DNA of 64,000 nucleotides from Glandiceps talaboti. Lineage: Eukaryota; Hemichordata; Enteropneusta; Spengelidae. Location: NCBI RefSeq assembly GCF_964340395.1, contig NC_135558.1:8278001-8342000 (forward strand), in the 5' to 3' direction. The position numbers were made by a program, and so were the translations under genes. Below are positions 32,354 to 53,000 of the stretch, one piece after another. Position 1 is the stretch's first letter. Each line of letters starts with the position of its first letter. Under the pieces are notes generated by a model, which was not told the DNA's origin, ran no database searches, and worked only from the letters and a program-made list of their open reading frames with translations.

Positions 32354-32420
32354 ATGAGCAGACCTTTCCTACACGTCTCAGTTTGTACTCTGATACTTGA
32401 TAACACAGCACTGTATTCTG
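32354..32420 (+). other. Candidate first exon of CRAT copy 2
   Basis: An ATG-led 67-base block (MSRPFLHVSVCTLILDN...) ends in a strong donor, TCTG|GTAAGTTAGG, in phase 1. The acceptor at 33864 (ACAG) is homologous to the exon 2 acceptor of CRAT copy 1. Joining 32420 to 33865 gives an open frame into MTQPSIVKFEDP. The phase match supports this, but no homologue of the leader was recognised, so I keep the main start at 33894. Confidence 0.3.
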
Positions 32421-32663
32421 GTAAGTTAGGCTTTATTCCCATGAATTTCTCAGATTTGTTCGTCAGTTGACAATTACTACGGCTTTTAATAACAGGTGTG
32501 TGCTAATTAAATTACCTAATGTTATTGTCTCTACAACATGTATAGTACTTTTAGGCTTGACACTGTTGTTTGCTCGAATAAACTAGCATAGTTGATATGT
32601 AATAGAGATACATTATTATTTCAACGCCATTTTTAACTGTTGATCTGGCAACAAACTCATTAT

Positions 32664-32715
32664 TTAAAGGCCTATGATTCAGTCCCACGTTCTCGCATTT
32701 GTACTATCTTATCTG
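32664..32715 (+). repeat. Dispersed repeat copy 3 (AAAGGCCC family)
   Basis: AAAGGCCTATGATTCAGTCC and TTCTCGCATTTGTACTATC align with the copies at 9865 and 10442. Confidence 0.45.
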
Positions 32716-32934
32716 TGGAATCATACAGGTAGGATTGTCTCCCGATTGGGATAATTGGCATGCATCTGGGGGATAATTGGTATAAATAACCTATGAACGC
32801 TCTGGGGCACATAACTATGTGGTAACAAGTATGTACATGCTTTCTACTCTCAAAGACCTACATTCAAAAGCCAGGGTTGTATATACGTTGTCCAGGGCAA
32901 CAGGTATTTGAAGAGTATTTTATCCAAATCATGT

Positions 32935-33050
32935 TGTTATCCATTATCCCGCTCAGGCAAAACGTTTATCCCGATCAGGATACATACGGAAAGTATATTG
33001 TATGTGGTTTTTTTTTTTATCCCGAACTGGGGATATTCCAGACTGTCATT
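32935..33050 (+). repeat. Block with repeated TTATCCCG motifs
   Basis: ATTATCCCGCTCAGG, TTTATCCCGATCAGG and TTTATCCCGAACTGG occur within about 90 bases. A similar cluster lies at 46060-46165. The origin is unknown; it may be part of a dispersed element. Confidence 0.4.
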
Positions 33051-33893
33051 GGGCCAAATAAGACCATTCTTTTGAATTCACTTTTTATACCCCTGTAAGA
33101 CAACTGTGTATTCACTTTTTATACTCCTGCAAGACAACTGTGTATTCACTTTTTATACTCCTGCAAGACAACTGTGTATTCTAATCCAGAGTTTAATTCT
33201 AATCTTGCATGGTCCTTTAATGTACGGCTGTACTTCTCAACATTGTACATCATCTACGTGTACAGTGCCCGGGAGGGATACAGTGTCGCCTTACTATCAT
33301 TATATCCAATAACATATAAGAAATGTCATACATTAAGGTCAAGGTCAAGGTCGCTACACAATGATAGCTTGCCATACAAATAAACTACAGATTAACATGT
33401 CACGCTTAAGTTGTTTTTACCATACTTTGTTAAAGGTTATGGTATGCAATAGGTATATGGAATTATGAACAATCATTGCGGGCAGCGTGTCGGTCTGCAG
33501 AGAATTGTTCGATTGTATATAGATTATCATTTTTAAATAGGAACAAATGGCGTACTAGCACAACTTATTGTACTAATGAAATCACATGTTAAATTGTTAG
33601 CAAAGGACATAAACAGCCCATCCTTCCACTTACCAACCCACCCATTAATATCCCTCCATCAGTGCAACCATACAGTGACACTGAAGTGGAAATGGGAGGA
33701 GATGGGTCTCCTTGTTGCTATAGCGAATGACGGAAGAGGACCTAATGAAAAAAGTAACTGGTTCTTAATTTTCTGATATCAATCTCGACTGATACAATGA
33801 ACGATTTATCATTTCTTTACCAGATTTTTCTAATGCACGTCTTTTCTCGCTCTGTATACGACAGTTCAAATACATTGCACAACAGCTATAAAC

Positions 33894-42678
<8,785 letters not shown>

Positions 42679-43532
42679 ATGAACCAAACGAACAATTTGA
42701 ATTTTAGACTGTTAGAGTATGTTGTCATGGTCTTCTAGCTCAATTACTGGACATTTCAAATCGTCAATATCTTCCACGTATAGCGAACAAATGGTTTGAA
42801 TTTCATATGAATTTGAACCGTCTGTGATATTCACTCTATTTAAACATTCATTCAATTTGATAGATTGAAGACATAGGTAATTTTATCGAGTTTGAAACGA
42901 TAGAGTATCTTTACATAGTCAATCCAAAAGCACTAGTTAGTGCACAAACAGAAATAATCAATATATCAATACAATCAAAATACCACCTGATGGCGGGTAG
43001 TTTATTTATCAAATCGGTTTTGCCAGCATTAAACACATGTTACTGCTTACCTTCCGCATAAATTAGGGTAATTTTGTAGCTGTATGCATGCATGCATGCC
43101 CAAATCCACAACAATTCGTAGGTTATTCATTATTAAAAAAATACATAACATGATATAACGAATAAAACAAATGATTAACTAAGACATTTAATTCAGACAA
43201 ATATGAATTTTAATTTTATGAAAAATATGAATGTTTGATTACTGATATGTATTATACCATACATGGTTTACCGCTTAAACTGGTGAATGCACTGGTGATG
43301 GCCAAGGAAATAAAACCACTAACTTCACCTTCTTTACTTTATCTTAATTTATAATCATTTGCGATTTTATATTCGATCAAACATGGTCTTTAGTTTTACA
43401 TACTTGCCAGTGATGCAACTTTTGTAATGTTAGCTGGAATATAAAATGAAACAAAAACACAATAATATTGATGTGAAGGGAAATCTTCTGGAGCACGGCC
43501 CTTGTGAGTTGTTGCTCCCAGACAGGGTGGCG
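42679..43532. other. Intergenic, nothing recognised
   Basis: AT-rich sequence between the convergent CRAT copy 2 and GNAT genes. It should contain the 3' UTRs of both. A short GCAT palindromic run lies near 43083-43099. No exon or repeat family was recognised. Confidence 0.5.
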
Positions 43533-44192
43533 CTATAATGCCTTAATTAATAATTTACAACCCAGGTTCTGAGACATTTTCTCAAAGGGTTTGTACCCTT
43601 GAAACTCAAATTCGCGAAGCATTGTCATAGGAGTCATTTCTTCAAATCCACAATGTGCAGTGAAAACGTGCTGTGATGCAGGATTGGTAGCTTCACAATA
43701 CGCCATTTTGGCTCCCGACCTTTCCGCCAGAATCAAGCATTGGTTGACTAACTGTTTTGCAATGCCTTGATTTCGACATTCCTCACTAACAGCCAATAAA
43801 AATATCTCCATCACTTTTTTTCCCTCTGACCACATTTTCTTAACTTCACCCAACGCGAGCACCCTCTCCGACAGCTCTTCAGTCATAGCGATAATGGGAT
43901 CGGTTGGCTTCAGTATGGCCGACGACCGATGATCACCGAACACATCACTTTCAGCATGGTTTGAGAATAAATATGACGCGCACACACCGACCACCTTATT
44001 TTGTTTGGTGTCTATGGCAACGGTTGACACCTCATCAAGCATGGCTCGTTCGATAGGGATTTGACAAAACATGCGTACTGACTCGTGAGGTAGCATTAAA
44101 TGCTGGAACATTGGTTCACCGTTTTCGAAGACAACGGACACCAGGTCAACAGCTTGGTCTTTCTGCGAGATTTCCATACGTTTGACCTCCAT
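43533..44192 (-). CDS. GNAT-family N-acetyltransferase, arylalkylamine type
   Basis: A single-exon gene of 219 residues with no introns in the coding part. It resembles the arylalkylamine or dopamine N-acetyltransferase group that moves acetyl from acetyl-CoA to amines. Visible GNAT features: an N-terminal beta strand and helix region, a central STVAIDTKQNKVVGVCAS (strands 2-3), motif A EIFLLAVSEECRNQGIAKQL at 129-148 with the pyrophosphate-binding RNQGIA, and motif B YCEATNPASQHVFTAHCGFE at 165-184. The substrate cannot be read from sequence. The start at 44192 is followed by another Met five codons later; the longer form is chosen because the frame is coding-like from there. An AG just upstream (near 44197-44203) could be the acceptor of a 5' UTR intron. 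It is convergent with CRAT copy 2 and intact. Confidence 0.85.
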   Translation of the reverse strand: MEVKRMEISQKDQAVDLVSVVFENGEPMFQHLMLPHESVRMFCQIPIERAMLDEVSTVAIDTKQNKVVGVCASYLFSNHAESDVFGDHRSSAILKPTDPIIAMTEELSERVLALGEVKKMWSEGKKVMEIFLLAVSEECRNQGIAKQLVNQCLILAERSGAKMAYCEATNPASQHVFTAHCGFEEMTPMTMLREFEFQGYKPFEKMSQNLGCKLLIKAL

Positions 44193-44779
44193 CTCGGCTA
44201 ATGTAATCTCTTACCTATAGACATATAAAGGATACAAGAATATTGAAATATATAGAAAGACAAATCAAGTTATGTTATTAAAAATGGGAGAATATATCCT
44301 TCATGGTTCCAAGAATCAATAGGACAGTACAATATATTAATAAGCTTACATTATTTTGATATATATATATATATTTATTTTTTAAATATTTTTTTTACAG
44401 CAAAAATAGCATCAAAACGATATAATTTTCATCTTAAATATTGGACATTTCTTAAGGCCTATCTTCTCCTAGTATAATTTCGCTTTTCCCCCTAGGATCT
44501 TAAAAGTTATGACGTCTACCAGATGACTAGGAAGTAAGCGATATATAAGGGAAGATAGGATTTTAGATCAAAATTCATTCATTACTGGGAAATCGACGAA
44601 CTGTGCTCCGTGTGGTATTTCCAATATTAATGTTATTTATATTATAATATATATAATCCTCAAAAAAAATTTTGGTTTGACGAAAACTAAATAAAAATAA
44701 AGCCTGTACAATCATGGGCATGATGACACACTAAAGCTAAGATTGTGAATAATTTAGCTAAAAAAACAAAAAATGTCAA

Positions 44780-45100
44780 TAAAAGGCCTACAAAAATAAT
44801 TGTTTGTTCAGGTTACCCAACCCCACCTAGTTTTTCACTGCCGAACCTATTTTTTTTTAAATTGTGAAGTCTCACGAGACATAGTAACACTCTAAAACTA
44901 TTCTTCCAATATGTAATGGCTGTACATCTGATAGGAAGAACCCAATAACACAGAGACCATTTGAAAAACAATGGAAAACCTGAACTAGACACTCACACAT
45001 GAATGAAATGTATAATAAAATAAATAAAAAATCTACCTACCCCATATATTCTAAAACTGAACGTAATCGGGACCACACAATTTTTTTTATTAGGCCTTGA
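44780..45100 (+). repeat. Dispersed repeat with CTACCTACCC end (copy 2)
   Basis: GGTTACCCAACCCCACCTAG near the start and AAATCTACCTACCCCATATA near the end parallel the block at 25836-26260. Ends and family are undefined. The stretch 45101-46000 around it shows no exon. Confidence 0.35.
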
Positions 45101-46059
45101 AAGTCAAAATATTATTTTAAAGGCTTTTTCTTTCATTCAAATCAAATATCCATGCAAGTGCAAAGTACATGGATTCCGAAATCGAGTGGTCCTTAGAAAC
45201 ATCTTTTTGACCACGATCCGATATTAATTATTTTTGAAAAATTTAAGAAAACTTAAAAACAAACTTAAAAAAATGGTTTGACGATAACTACATAAAAATA
45301 AAACTATTAAAACAAAGCTAATCTCATCGACAAACTACACATAAACGGTTAAAATTAGTTTGTAACTGCGAAAAATACAGCAAGAATATGAATAATACTT
45401 TTTTAAATTTCTTATTCTCGACAAACCAGTCACTCAGTCCGCTACTTCTTTTTATTTACTACTTTACAGCAAGTGTGTATGTGGGGCAGATGTCATTTGC
45501 TAGTTCATGATTGGCTCTGCAGTTAACGTTGTCTTCACTGAAGTAGGGAGGGTTATTTTTGTGTTTCCCCACGGATCTGCAGACTATATGGGCTGAACAA
45601 ACACACAAAAGACCGAGGCGAGGCGTACTTGCCCCCTCGAATTAGCTAATATTAAACTACGCAAATACTGATAACGTCTTCTCTTGCCTCAAATTTGGTG
45701 ACTTGTCATGCATCAATATACTACCTGTCATATATTAATACTCACTACCCTGCCATCTGTACTACACCAGGCCAGCCTGACTCTGCTCCTTATGGGATTT
45801 GTTCACGAATATAATATCAAAGTATGGGAAACACCAGAAAGAAGAAGATTGGAAAATTCAATGCTCCTGTATATATTTCACACATCAAATTTAAACTGAA
45901 TGTCTTTCGCAAGGCATTTCAGTTAAAATACATTTTAAACAAGCGAGTACTAAAAATAGCCCTGGATAACCCTTGTCCGACCTTTGCTTTGTAGGAGATC
46001 TGTGGCAGTTACTGTACCACCATGTTCAGTACGGTCATATATCGATCGAAACGCAACAA

Positions 46060-46165
46060 TTTATCCCGATCGTCGAGACAATTATGTCAATCGTGATAAA
46101 CTTTTATCATCATCCCGATCGGTCGGGATAATTATCTAGATCGAAGGATATTCCCGAATGAAATG
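46060..46165 (-). repeat. Block with repeated TTATCCCGATC motifs, second cluster
   Basis: TTTATCCCGATCGTCG, CATCCCGATCGGTCGGGATA and a further TTCCCGAA lie within 110 bases. The middle one is palindromic. It is related by eye to 32935-33050. Confidence 0.4.
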
Positions 46166-46732
46166 TTGAAAGGCGTCCTACATTCTTTCCAATGTTTACA
46201 TGCATATCTAATCCTTGTATATTAATTTTACCGAGACCTTACATACCTGGACAATAAGTAAATATGTTAGGAAACATCTCAGTTATTAAAGTTTGCAAGC
46301 CAATAAACAGCATTTGAACAGCAAATCAAAGGAATAAATTGGAGTTCGAGGGATAGAACCTTACTTACCAGAATAAGATTATGATGACGCTTTGTTTCCC
46401 AGTATCAGAGAACAGAATGGGACATCTAAAAAGTCAGTTCACCTAAAACTGTAACTTTAACCTTTCAGCCCGATGCGCAAAAGGCTTCATGATATGACGT
46501 GACATGCATGTTTTAAATCACGTGCCAACAATTCAATGAGATTCCACCAACAAAATGTATGTAGATTGACCCCATAACAGGTCGAATCTTTTCTCCTGGT
46601 CCAATAAACTGGGCGCTCTTGATGATCTTAAAGGATCCCCCTACGGGAACGTATTTTACAAACAACAGGGTCAATTGCTCTCATAAAAAATATTGCATTT
46701 CGAGCAACACACGTTTAACTTACTAGCACTAC

Positions 46733-46915
46733 ATGAAGAACGAAGTACAAATATACAAAAGCAGAAAAAACAGTATTTTTACCCTTCAAGATATATTCCC
46801 AAATGTTACATCTTGTAGCATTATATACACCGGTATTACATTTATATTATGGAACTGTTTACCACAGTCCATGAGACAATCTCAGTCTAAACATTGCATT
46901 CATGAAATCAGCTAA
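46733..46915 (+). mobile_element. Possible LINE 3' relic
   Basis: A 60-codon frame holds IFPNVTSC and FILWNCLPQSMRQSQS, which resembles the tail motif (fFp...i..WNsLPqsi..s.s) of CR1/L2-like LINE proteins, as also seen as LWNSLPQSTV in the element at 31380. It is short and decayed, so the call is tentative. Confidence 0.35.
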
Positions 46916-47364
46916 TTCTATGTCACAAATGTTTCCAGCCAATAAAATCGATCTTTCTATATTGTTAGTTGTATTGTCACACTTTTTAATAATCTATTTC
47001 TCCTTTCTACTGTAAACTACTGTCAATTGTCCATTTGTCTAATTAATTCTACAATTAATTCCAAATGCTTAGTTTATTTGATCATTTTACATTTCATTTT
47101 TATTCTGTGTTCTTTGAGGTAGGAATATCGTTTGTACATGTTTATTTAGTTACTTTCTGCACGAGTTGTGATTTTTTTCAAAATCTAGGTAGTTACCTGT
47201 CGTTCTACAACAACGGCTATTGTATTGTGCTTCGGATGTACTCATAAAAAGAATAGATATTTTCATTGATATTCATGTGCGAGTCTTGAAATATGTAAAT
47301 GTTTACAATGTCCGAGAGCTCAGTTTTTCTAAACGGATTGGGGCTAGGTTAGACATTTATGTTA

Positions 47365-47378
47365 TCATCATCATCATC

Positions 47379-47421
<43 letters not shown>

Positions 47422-47481
47422 GCAGCAACAACAAACAAACAAACAAACAAACAAACAAACACACACACACACACATACATA
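47365..47481. repeat. (CAT)n-(CAA)n-(CAAA)n-(CA)n microsatellite
   Basis: Trinucleotide CAT and CAA units, then CAAA, then CA. The poly-Asn and poly-Cys frames over it are artefacts. It lies about 100 bases downstream of the PGAP4 stop codon, probably in its 3' UTR. Confidence 0.9.
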
Positions 47482-47584
47482 AAAAAACAGACAAACAAAC
47501 CCAAAGTATTGTACTGTATTACAGTCTAAATGTGGACAGGGCAAATGAGTCAGAACCGATTCACAATTTCTAGCAAGGACGTGT

Positions 47585-48856
47585 CTAATATGGTATTCTG
47601 GGTTTCTTGGGCAAGCTAGAGAAAACACCAATATGATCTACCAGGTTGGGTACAACAATCAGAGATTCTAAACCTAAATCATCTAATTTCTTGGAAATAG
47701 CAATGTCCAATGGAAATTTATTTGAAGATTTTAAAGATGGTGACAACAGATATTCTACAATTTTTCCAACATTCCTTTGACTGTACAATACTGCCTGGGT
47801 GCAACACGTTGGTGCCTTCTGGGTAAAATAAAGTTGGGGAGAAATACTACGTAACCGTTGCATATTTTGTCTTCCAATTGATTTTGCTACTAAAATGAAA
47901 TACACCATAAACATTATAAACAGTAGAACTCTGTGTTTAAAGGGTCTCCTTCCATTTGCTCGACACCGTCGTTCAAAACAGAGATTGAACATTCCACCTG
48001 CAAAACCAAATGCGCCTAAATCAGACAACGGTAGCCATTCCCATCCATAACCCTGCCATTTTTCGGGGTAATACAGTTTTAAGGCCACAAAGTTGTCTCT
48101 GTTGACGTCGACCAAATCACCACGTACGTATTTTTGTTCTATTTTTGTTGTCAATACATAGTGCAACACTTCAAAGAAATTCCAATGGAGTAACGCATCG
48201 TCTTCAAGAATAAGTGTATATTTAGCATTAAATTTCGCTATTTCACGTAAACATAACCCATAGTCATATTGCTCTTTTTCGTAGTGGTCGCTGTGTTTCA
48301 ATACATCGACCTTTGTTACACTGGCATATATGTTGATCACGTGGATATATTTTGACAGAAACACAGCTTCTTCATATTTGTCATACTCATAATCAAGGTT
48401 ACATATTGACAGCTGAATTCGCGGTTGAGAGTTTAAATCAACATTATTCAATAACCTTTTAACTCTCGCGGCTACTTCCATGACGTACTTTGAGCTGGTT
48501 TGTTGGTTATTTGTTATCTTCCTTTTGACAGTGAGTATACCTATCGCAATGTATGGTGGTTGGATGTCACCTTGCCCTGATTTTGTATTATCCGCTGGTG
48601 TTGAATTTTGGAAATACGTCACAGCATCCATCACTGCCTGCTCTCTTACCTTTGATAATTCTGACACTACGTCAATAGTATTCCGCTGTCGGAGTTGGTA
48701 GTATATGGAAAACGGTTTATCGCAGTACATGAAAGGTAATACAACGAAAAATGTGACAAAACATACAACCAATGCTTTCCGCGGTAAGCTTATATGCCGA
48801 TTAGTTTCCATGGTGTAGAAGAATTGACGTCCAGGGGTCTTGAACTGTTGCATCAC
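47585..48856 (-). CDS. PGAP4: Post-GPI attachment to proteins GalNAc transferase 4 (PGAP4/TMEM246)
   Basis: Golgi glycosyltransferase that adds the GalNAc side chain to the GPI glycan. The gene is a single exon encoding 423 residues (human about 403). A first membrane segment lies near 29-45 (ALVVCFVTFFVVLPFMY). The acidic metal-binding triad is EDD at 218-220 in YTLILEDDALLHW. The family's peculiar hydrophobic insertion splitting the catalytic fold is seen near 278-326, the second half strongest (VLLFIMFMVYFILVAKSI). Blocks shared with human PGAP4, compared from memory: YEKEQYDYGLCL, ALKLYYPEKWQGY, RLRSISPQLY, CCTQAVL and VVPNLVDHIGVFSSL. The chosen Met is the first in frame; a second at residue 16 (METNRH) is possible. 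The gene looks intact. About 165 bases upstream is a CRE palindrome. Confidence 0.93.
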   Translation of the reverse strand: MMQQFKTPGRQFFYTMETNRHISLPRKALVVCFVTFFVVLPFMYCDKPFSIYYQLRQRNTIDVVSELSKVREQAVMDAVTYFQNSTPADNTKSGQGDIQPPYIAIGILTVKRKITNNQQTSSKYVMEVAARVKRLLNNVDLNSQPRIQLSICNLDYEYDKYEEAVFLSKYIHVINIYASVTKVDVLKHSDHYEKEQYDYGLCLREIAKFNAKYTLILEDDALLHWNFFEVLHYVLTTKIEQKYVRGDLVDVNRDNFVALKLYYPEKWQGYGWEWLPLSDLGAFGFAGGMFNLCFERRCRANGRRPFKHRVLLFIMFMVYFILVAKSIGRQNMQRLRSISPQLYFTQKAPTCCTQAVLYSQRNVGKIVEYLLSPSLKSSNKFPLDIAISKKLDDLGLESLIVVPNLVDHIGVFSSLPKKPRIPY

Positions 48857-49060
48857 TATATTACTAGTAGGTTAGCTAAGTCAGTAATGTCCAGAATAAC
48901 GTCCTAGATAATCATAAACGTCCGCCTGACAATGTCGTTAAACGACCCAAACTGATCGTTCAAACATATGACGGAGGAACTGTTGAAACTTTAATGTGTA
49001 CGTGGTACGCCTGTTGCGATGACGTCACGATATGGGTGGAGTCACGTGTCAGTAAAATAG
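48857..49060 (-). promoter_or_regulatory. PGAP4 promoter region with CRE and E-box
   Basis: A perfect TGACGTCA lies at 49020-49027 and CACGTG at about 49042-49047. Both are within 200 bases upstream of the PGAP4 start. These are consensus CREB/ATF and bHLH sites. Their use is inference. Confidence 0.4.
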
Positions 49061-49404
49061 ATAAATACACCTAGAGCCGGTCACTAGTTTCAAATTGTTT
49101 GCACCTGCCATCTGACTCGAGTACCAGAGGTCATCAGGTGATATGTACCATGTCGGTGTAAGTCGTATTTCAAGTATTGAAAAGACATGATGATAATTTA
49201 GAGCTTGGACAGTGCATAAATCTACTCGATTACCCTCAATCTGAAATCATTTATATGCTATGACTCACTGAATATATCCAGTGAGTGAGAGCATACTGAA
49301 GGTTTTTTTTCTATAACCAATGTTTCAATAATGACACATTTACTTAGTATTTTTAAGCGTCGTAAACTTACATTCCAGGGCGCATGCTCAGTATGTGCAC
49401 TTGA

Positions 49405-49469
49405 ATGTATGTATGTATGTATGTATGTATGTATGTATGTATGTATGTATGTATGTATGTATGTATGTA

Positions 49470-49516
<47 letters not shown>
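49405..49516. repeat. (GTAT)n-(GTCT)n microsatellite
   Basis: A clean switch from GTAT to GTCT units. Spurious frames only. Confidence 0.9.
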
Positions 49517-49519
<3 letters not shown>

Positions 49520-49898
49520 GCGGTTGGGCTGACTTCTTAAATGGAAGCTGCCAAAATACTCACAATTTATGTTCTGTTCATTATACTTGGAGCAATAGAC
49601 TGTACAGATACAAATACAATGTGTTTTATAAATTCGAGCTGATCACAATTCTTCAAATTCTAAATACGACAAAATAATGAATAAACAATGGACGTTTATC
49701 TCGCTTGTAAATCACTGATGATTGTTTTCCATTTGTTCTATTTCTTACACTGTGTAATGGGGCTGATGGCCGAATTTACTGAATAACAAATACATATGTA
49801 ACGAGATTAAAATTTGATGCAGTAATACTGTCATTTTGGACACTGGTGGCGCTGTTGAACTTGGATCTGGAACTGTTGATCTTGTAACGTCAAGAATA

Positions 49899-49901
<3 letters not shown>

Positions 49902-49930
<29 letters not shown>
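49902..49930. repeat. (CA)n microsatellite
   Basis: A short CA repeat about 165 bases downstream of the death-domain gene's stop codon (50095). Confidence 0.85.
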
Positions 49931-49934
<4 letters not shown>

Positions 49935-50094
49935 TAAGGGTGTTCATTTCAGGTATATAGCATTTAAACATGGTTGCCATTTGTTCGCAATGACTTGGCG
50001 TTAGGTTTTCGGAACGTGGTGTAACTTGTTCGGTACTTCATTTCAGCCATATCATGTGCGATACGTGATTTAGAAACTAGGGTTGGTATAGGTG

Positions 50095-53000
50095 TCACTT
50101 CTTCAGGATCGTTCTACCTTTTTGCGCTAAGTCATTCAATTCTTCATACTCTAGAGCGGTAAATAAACTCTTAATCAGCGCACCTCCTCTCAGACCAGAT
50201 TTTCTTTCCCACAATCGAAACATCTGGTAGATTTGTTCCGTAAGATCATCAGGGTTACAGTGTTTTATCCTGTCAATTTCGGAATCAGTGATATTCAGCG
50301 ATCTCGCCAGTGGTTTCCACTGATTTGCCAATAATTCCTTGGAAAGGAACTGATAAAGTTCTGTGTGGTTAAAGTAAGAAACAAACATAATGCTTATTAT
50401 ACCATGCACAAGCCAAAATATTCTCTTTATGTGGATTATATAGCCTGGTCGCTCTAGTAACAACAACCCCTGTACACTGGCTATGTGGCTTGTAAAATTC
50501 GAATCAAAACACTGCAAATCGCCTTATATTTTTTTCCGATTTCTAACAAATTATGCATGGGGAGATGTCATTATATTATTCCACAATATTTTCTTTTATT
50601 CATCCCAAAATACTTGTCTAGCGACTCGCAGTGTCTAGGCCCCTTATGCCCCTAGTATTTTCCTTGGCTGGAAAGAAAATATTCAACATGTATCTAATTA
50701 TTGAAAACAAAGTTTAACTACAAAATGCCGGAAACGCTCCTTAGCAACAAGAGAGACACTTTTAGACATCTTACAAAAAATTGTTCTTATTACATTTTCG
50801 GATGTTCGGGGATATTCTTTAGATCGAAATGCGAGTTAGCTTATAATGTTGCCAATGTAGTCCTGTATATGAGTTCAAAAACGAGTACTTGCCACTGTTA
50901 CTGCTGTCGTATCCGTACGATGTGCTTTGATTTGGACTGTGGTAACCCTAAGGGGATAAAAATACATTTCCACGTCAAAAAGTTGAAAATGATTGTGTTC
51001 ATTAATGTAATTTGTTATGAATTCTGATGCACAGATGAAGTGAGAATGAAAATTCCAGTGTTTTGATAGCATTTAATTCAGCCAGTTAAAATAACTTGAT
51101 GACATGTACATACTCTCTTCCCGTGAATACATTTGATTAAACCTAACGCTAAGAACATACATACAAGCATAAAACCAAGAAAAAAAAAGTTTTCCTATAA
51201 GAAAATGAATAATATCCACTGATCTTCCATTAGCCTTGGAGCATACATCCAAATATCAAAGCAAATGAATAGACGGTTTCCTTTTTACAATTTCAAAAAG
51301 TCAACTAAAAGTTTAAAAAAAAAATCTTCTCACAAACGCATTCAACACCAGAAACGATAGATACGTTATATCAAAGCAAACAATGAGTGGTTTCAGAGAA
51401 ATCGAAGATGGAGAAAATAACTGGGCGGATAACAAACGACATGTGACTAACGACGGTGGACAAAAACCAACCAGTCAGGTCCTGCCATTGTTGACAACAC
51501 AGCTGTGAAAAGTAATGTAACTTTAAGACGACACACGTAATTTTAAATACCTTGGGAAACCAAAACTGTAACTCGGACACCAGATCTTTATGAAGGTAAA
51601 ACTCCACATTTCCTCGTATGATGTCAGCAGTAGAATGTCCCTGTTTTCGGTAGGCGCAATCCACCTTCCAGTGGTTATCATGTAATGCGTAAAACGTATT
51701 ACTTGTAATCTTCGATTCTATGATGAATGGATCACATATTTGTATGGATACTGTATCACCATTCACCATAGAAATATCGCGACTGTATGCGACGTCTTTA
51801 TCATGGTACGACTTGAAACCACTAATCTTCCACATTCTAATACGTTCATTAATATCTCGACTCCTGACGATGTCAACAAGGAGAGAACATAGTTGTATCT
51901 CGTGTTGCAAAAGGAGAACTTTAGCTAAATGCCGCCGATGTCTTAATGAGTTGAACAGGTCTCTGAAGAACTTCACAACCGCATTTATCTTTGATGAGGG
52001 GACGCACGCAGTACCATACCTGAATGAAAAGTTTAAAAATTCGGTCAGTTCATATCCAGCAAAAAGGGCGAATGTGTGAACACAGAAACTTGAACAGTCG
52101 CATGTATTTTCCCTTTTTGGGATGGAGTAAGCTACATTTTTTAGTTTTCATTTTAGTCCTTCATTTAATGGCGTATAATATATGCGCAACAAAATGATAG
52201 CTAAAACATAGAGTCATTGTTTCAACCTACCCACTTAATTTTTCAACACTGAAAGATACTGTATTATTTTTAACCTTCAATGTCGATGCGACTGATTCAG
52301 TGACGTCTGTCCAATCGTGACCATCATCTGTACTGGACAGTACTCGAAGGGACATTTTGTCTCCAGTCTCAGACGTCGATGATGGCGATGCAAGTCTTAT
52401 AGTGGCGGCTTCATTTAATGCTACAGCCGTGTTAGTTCTCTCGTCATGTTGAAACATAACAACTGAACCAGCAGATATATCGGCATTGACCGAGCCAGGA
52501 GAAGATCTCAAGTCGTGGGCCTTAAAAAGAAAATAAACGACAAACTATGACAAATGAATTATTTGCATTCGTGGGCATACTTTACTGTTATATGTATTTA
52601 CGGAGCCTTCAGTAATTAAAATGAGGTGGAAGTGGGGTGGGGGTGGTGGGAAAAATCAAACCAGGTCTCAGGCATCAAATGTGACCCTCCCTCCATTTCC
52701 ATTCTCTAAAATACGACCCTCCCCATTCCAATTTTTCAACGAAAACAGTGGAATATTAGGTGTGCGTGTTTGTATATGGGGGGGGGGGATGGGGTGTGGG
52801 GTGGGTGCGTGTGCGTTTGCTGTGGGATTACGTTCTGTACTCCATTGATTCTGGGACGAGTATCGTTTTCCACATCTAACATTCTTTCGGAGGACAACGG
52901 AATCGGAAGAGGGTGATATTTTTTGCAGCAGTTCAGGCCCGATTTTCATGGCATTTGTAATTATTGAAGGCTCCTGCAAAAGAACTATACTCGGGGAAAT

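Noticed and set aside
48480-48701. A 73-residue plus-strand frame
   Set aside because: It is the antisense of PGAP4 coding sequence.
49140-49170. A plus-strand first exon (ATGTACCATGTCG with a following GTAAGT) divergent from PGAP4
   Set aside because: It is too short, with no downstream partner exon recognised.
50861-50960. Possible linker exon (PNQSTSYGYDSS) between the UPA and death domain exons
   Set aside because: It has an acceptor-like AG and a hydrophilic sense, but its phase does not fit the flanking exons and the donor is weak.
51720-52079. A 119-residue plus-strand frame
   Set aside because: It is the antisense of the UPA-coding exon of the LRR gene.
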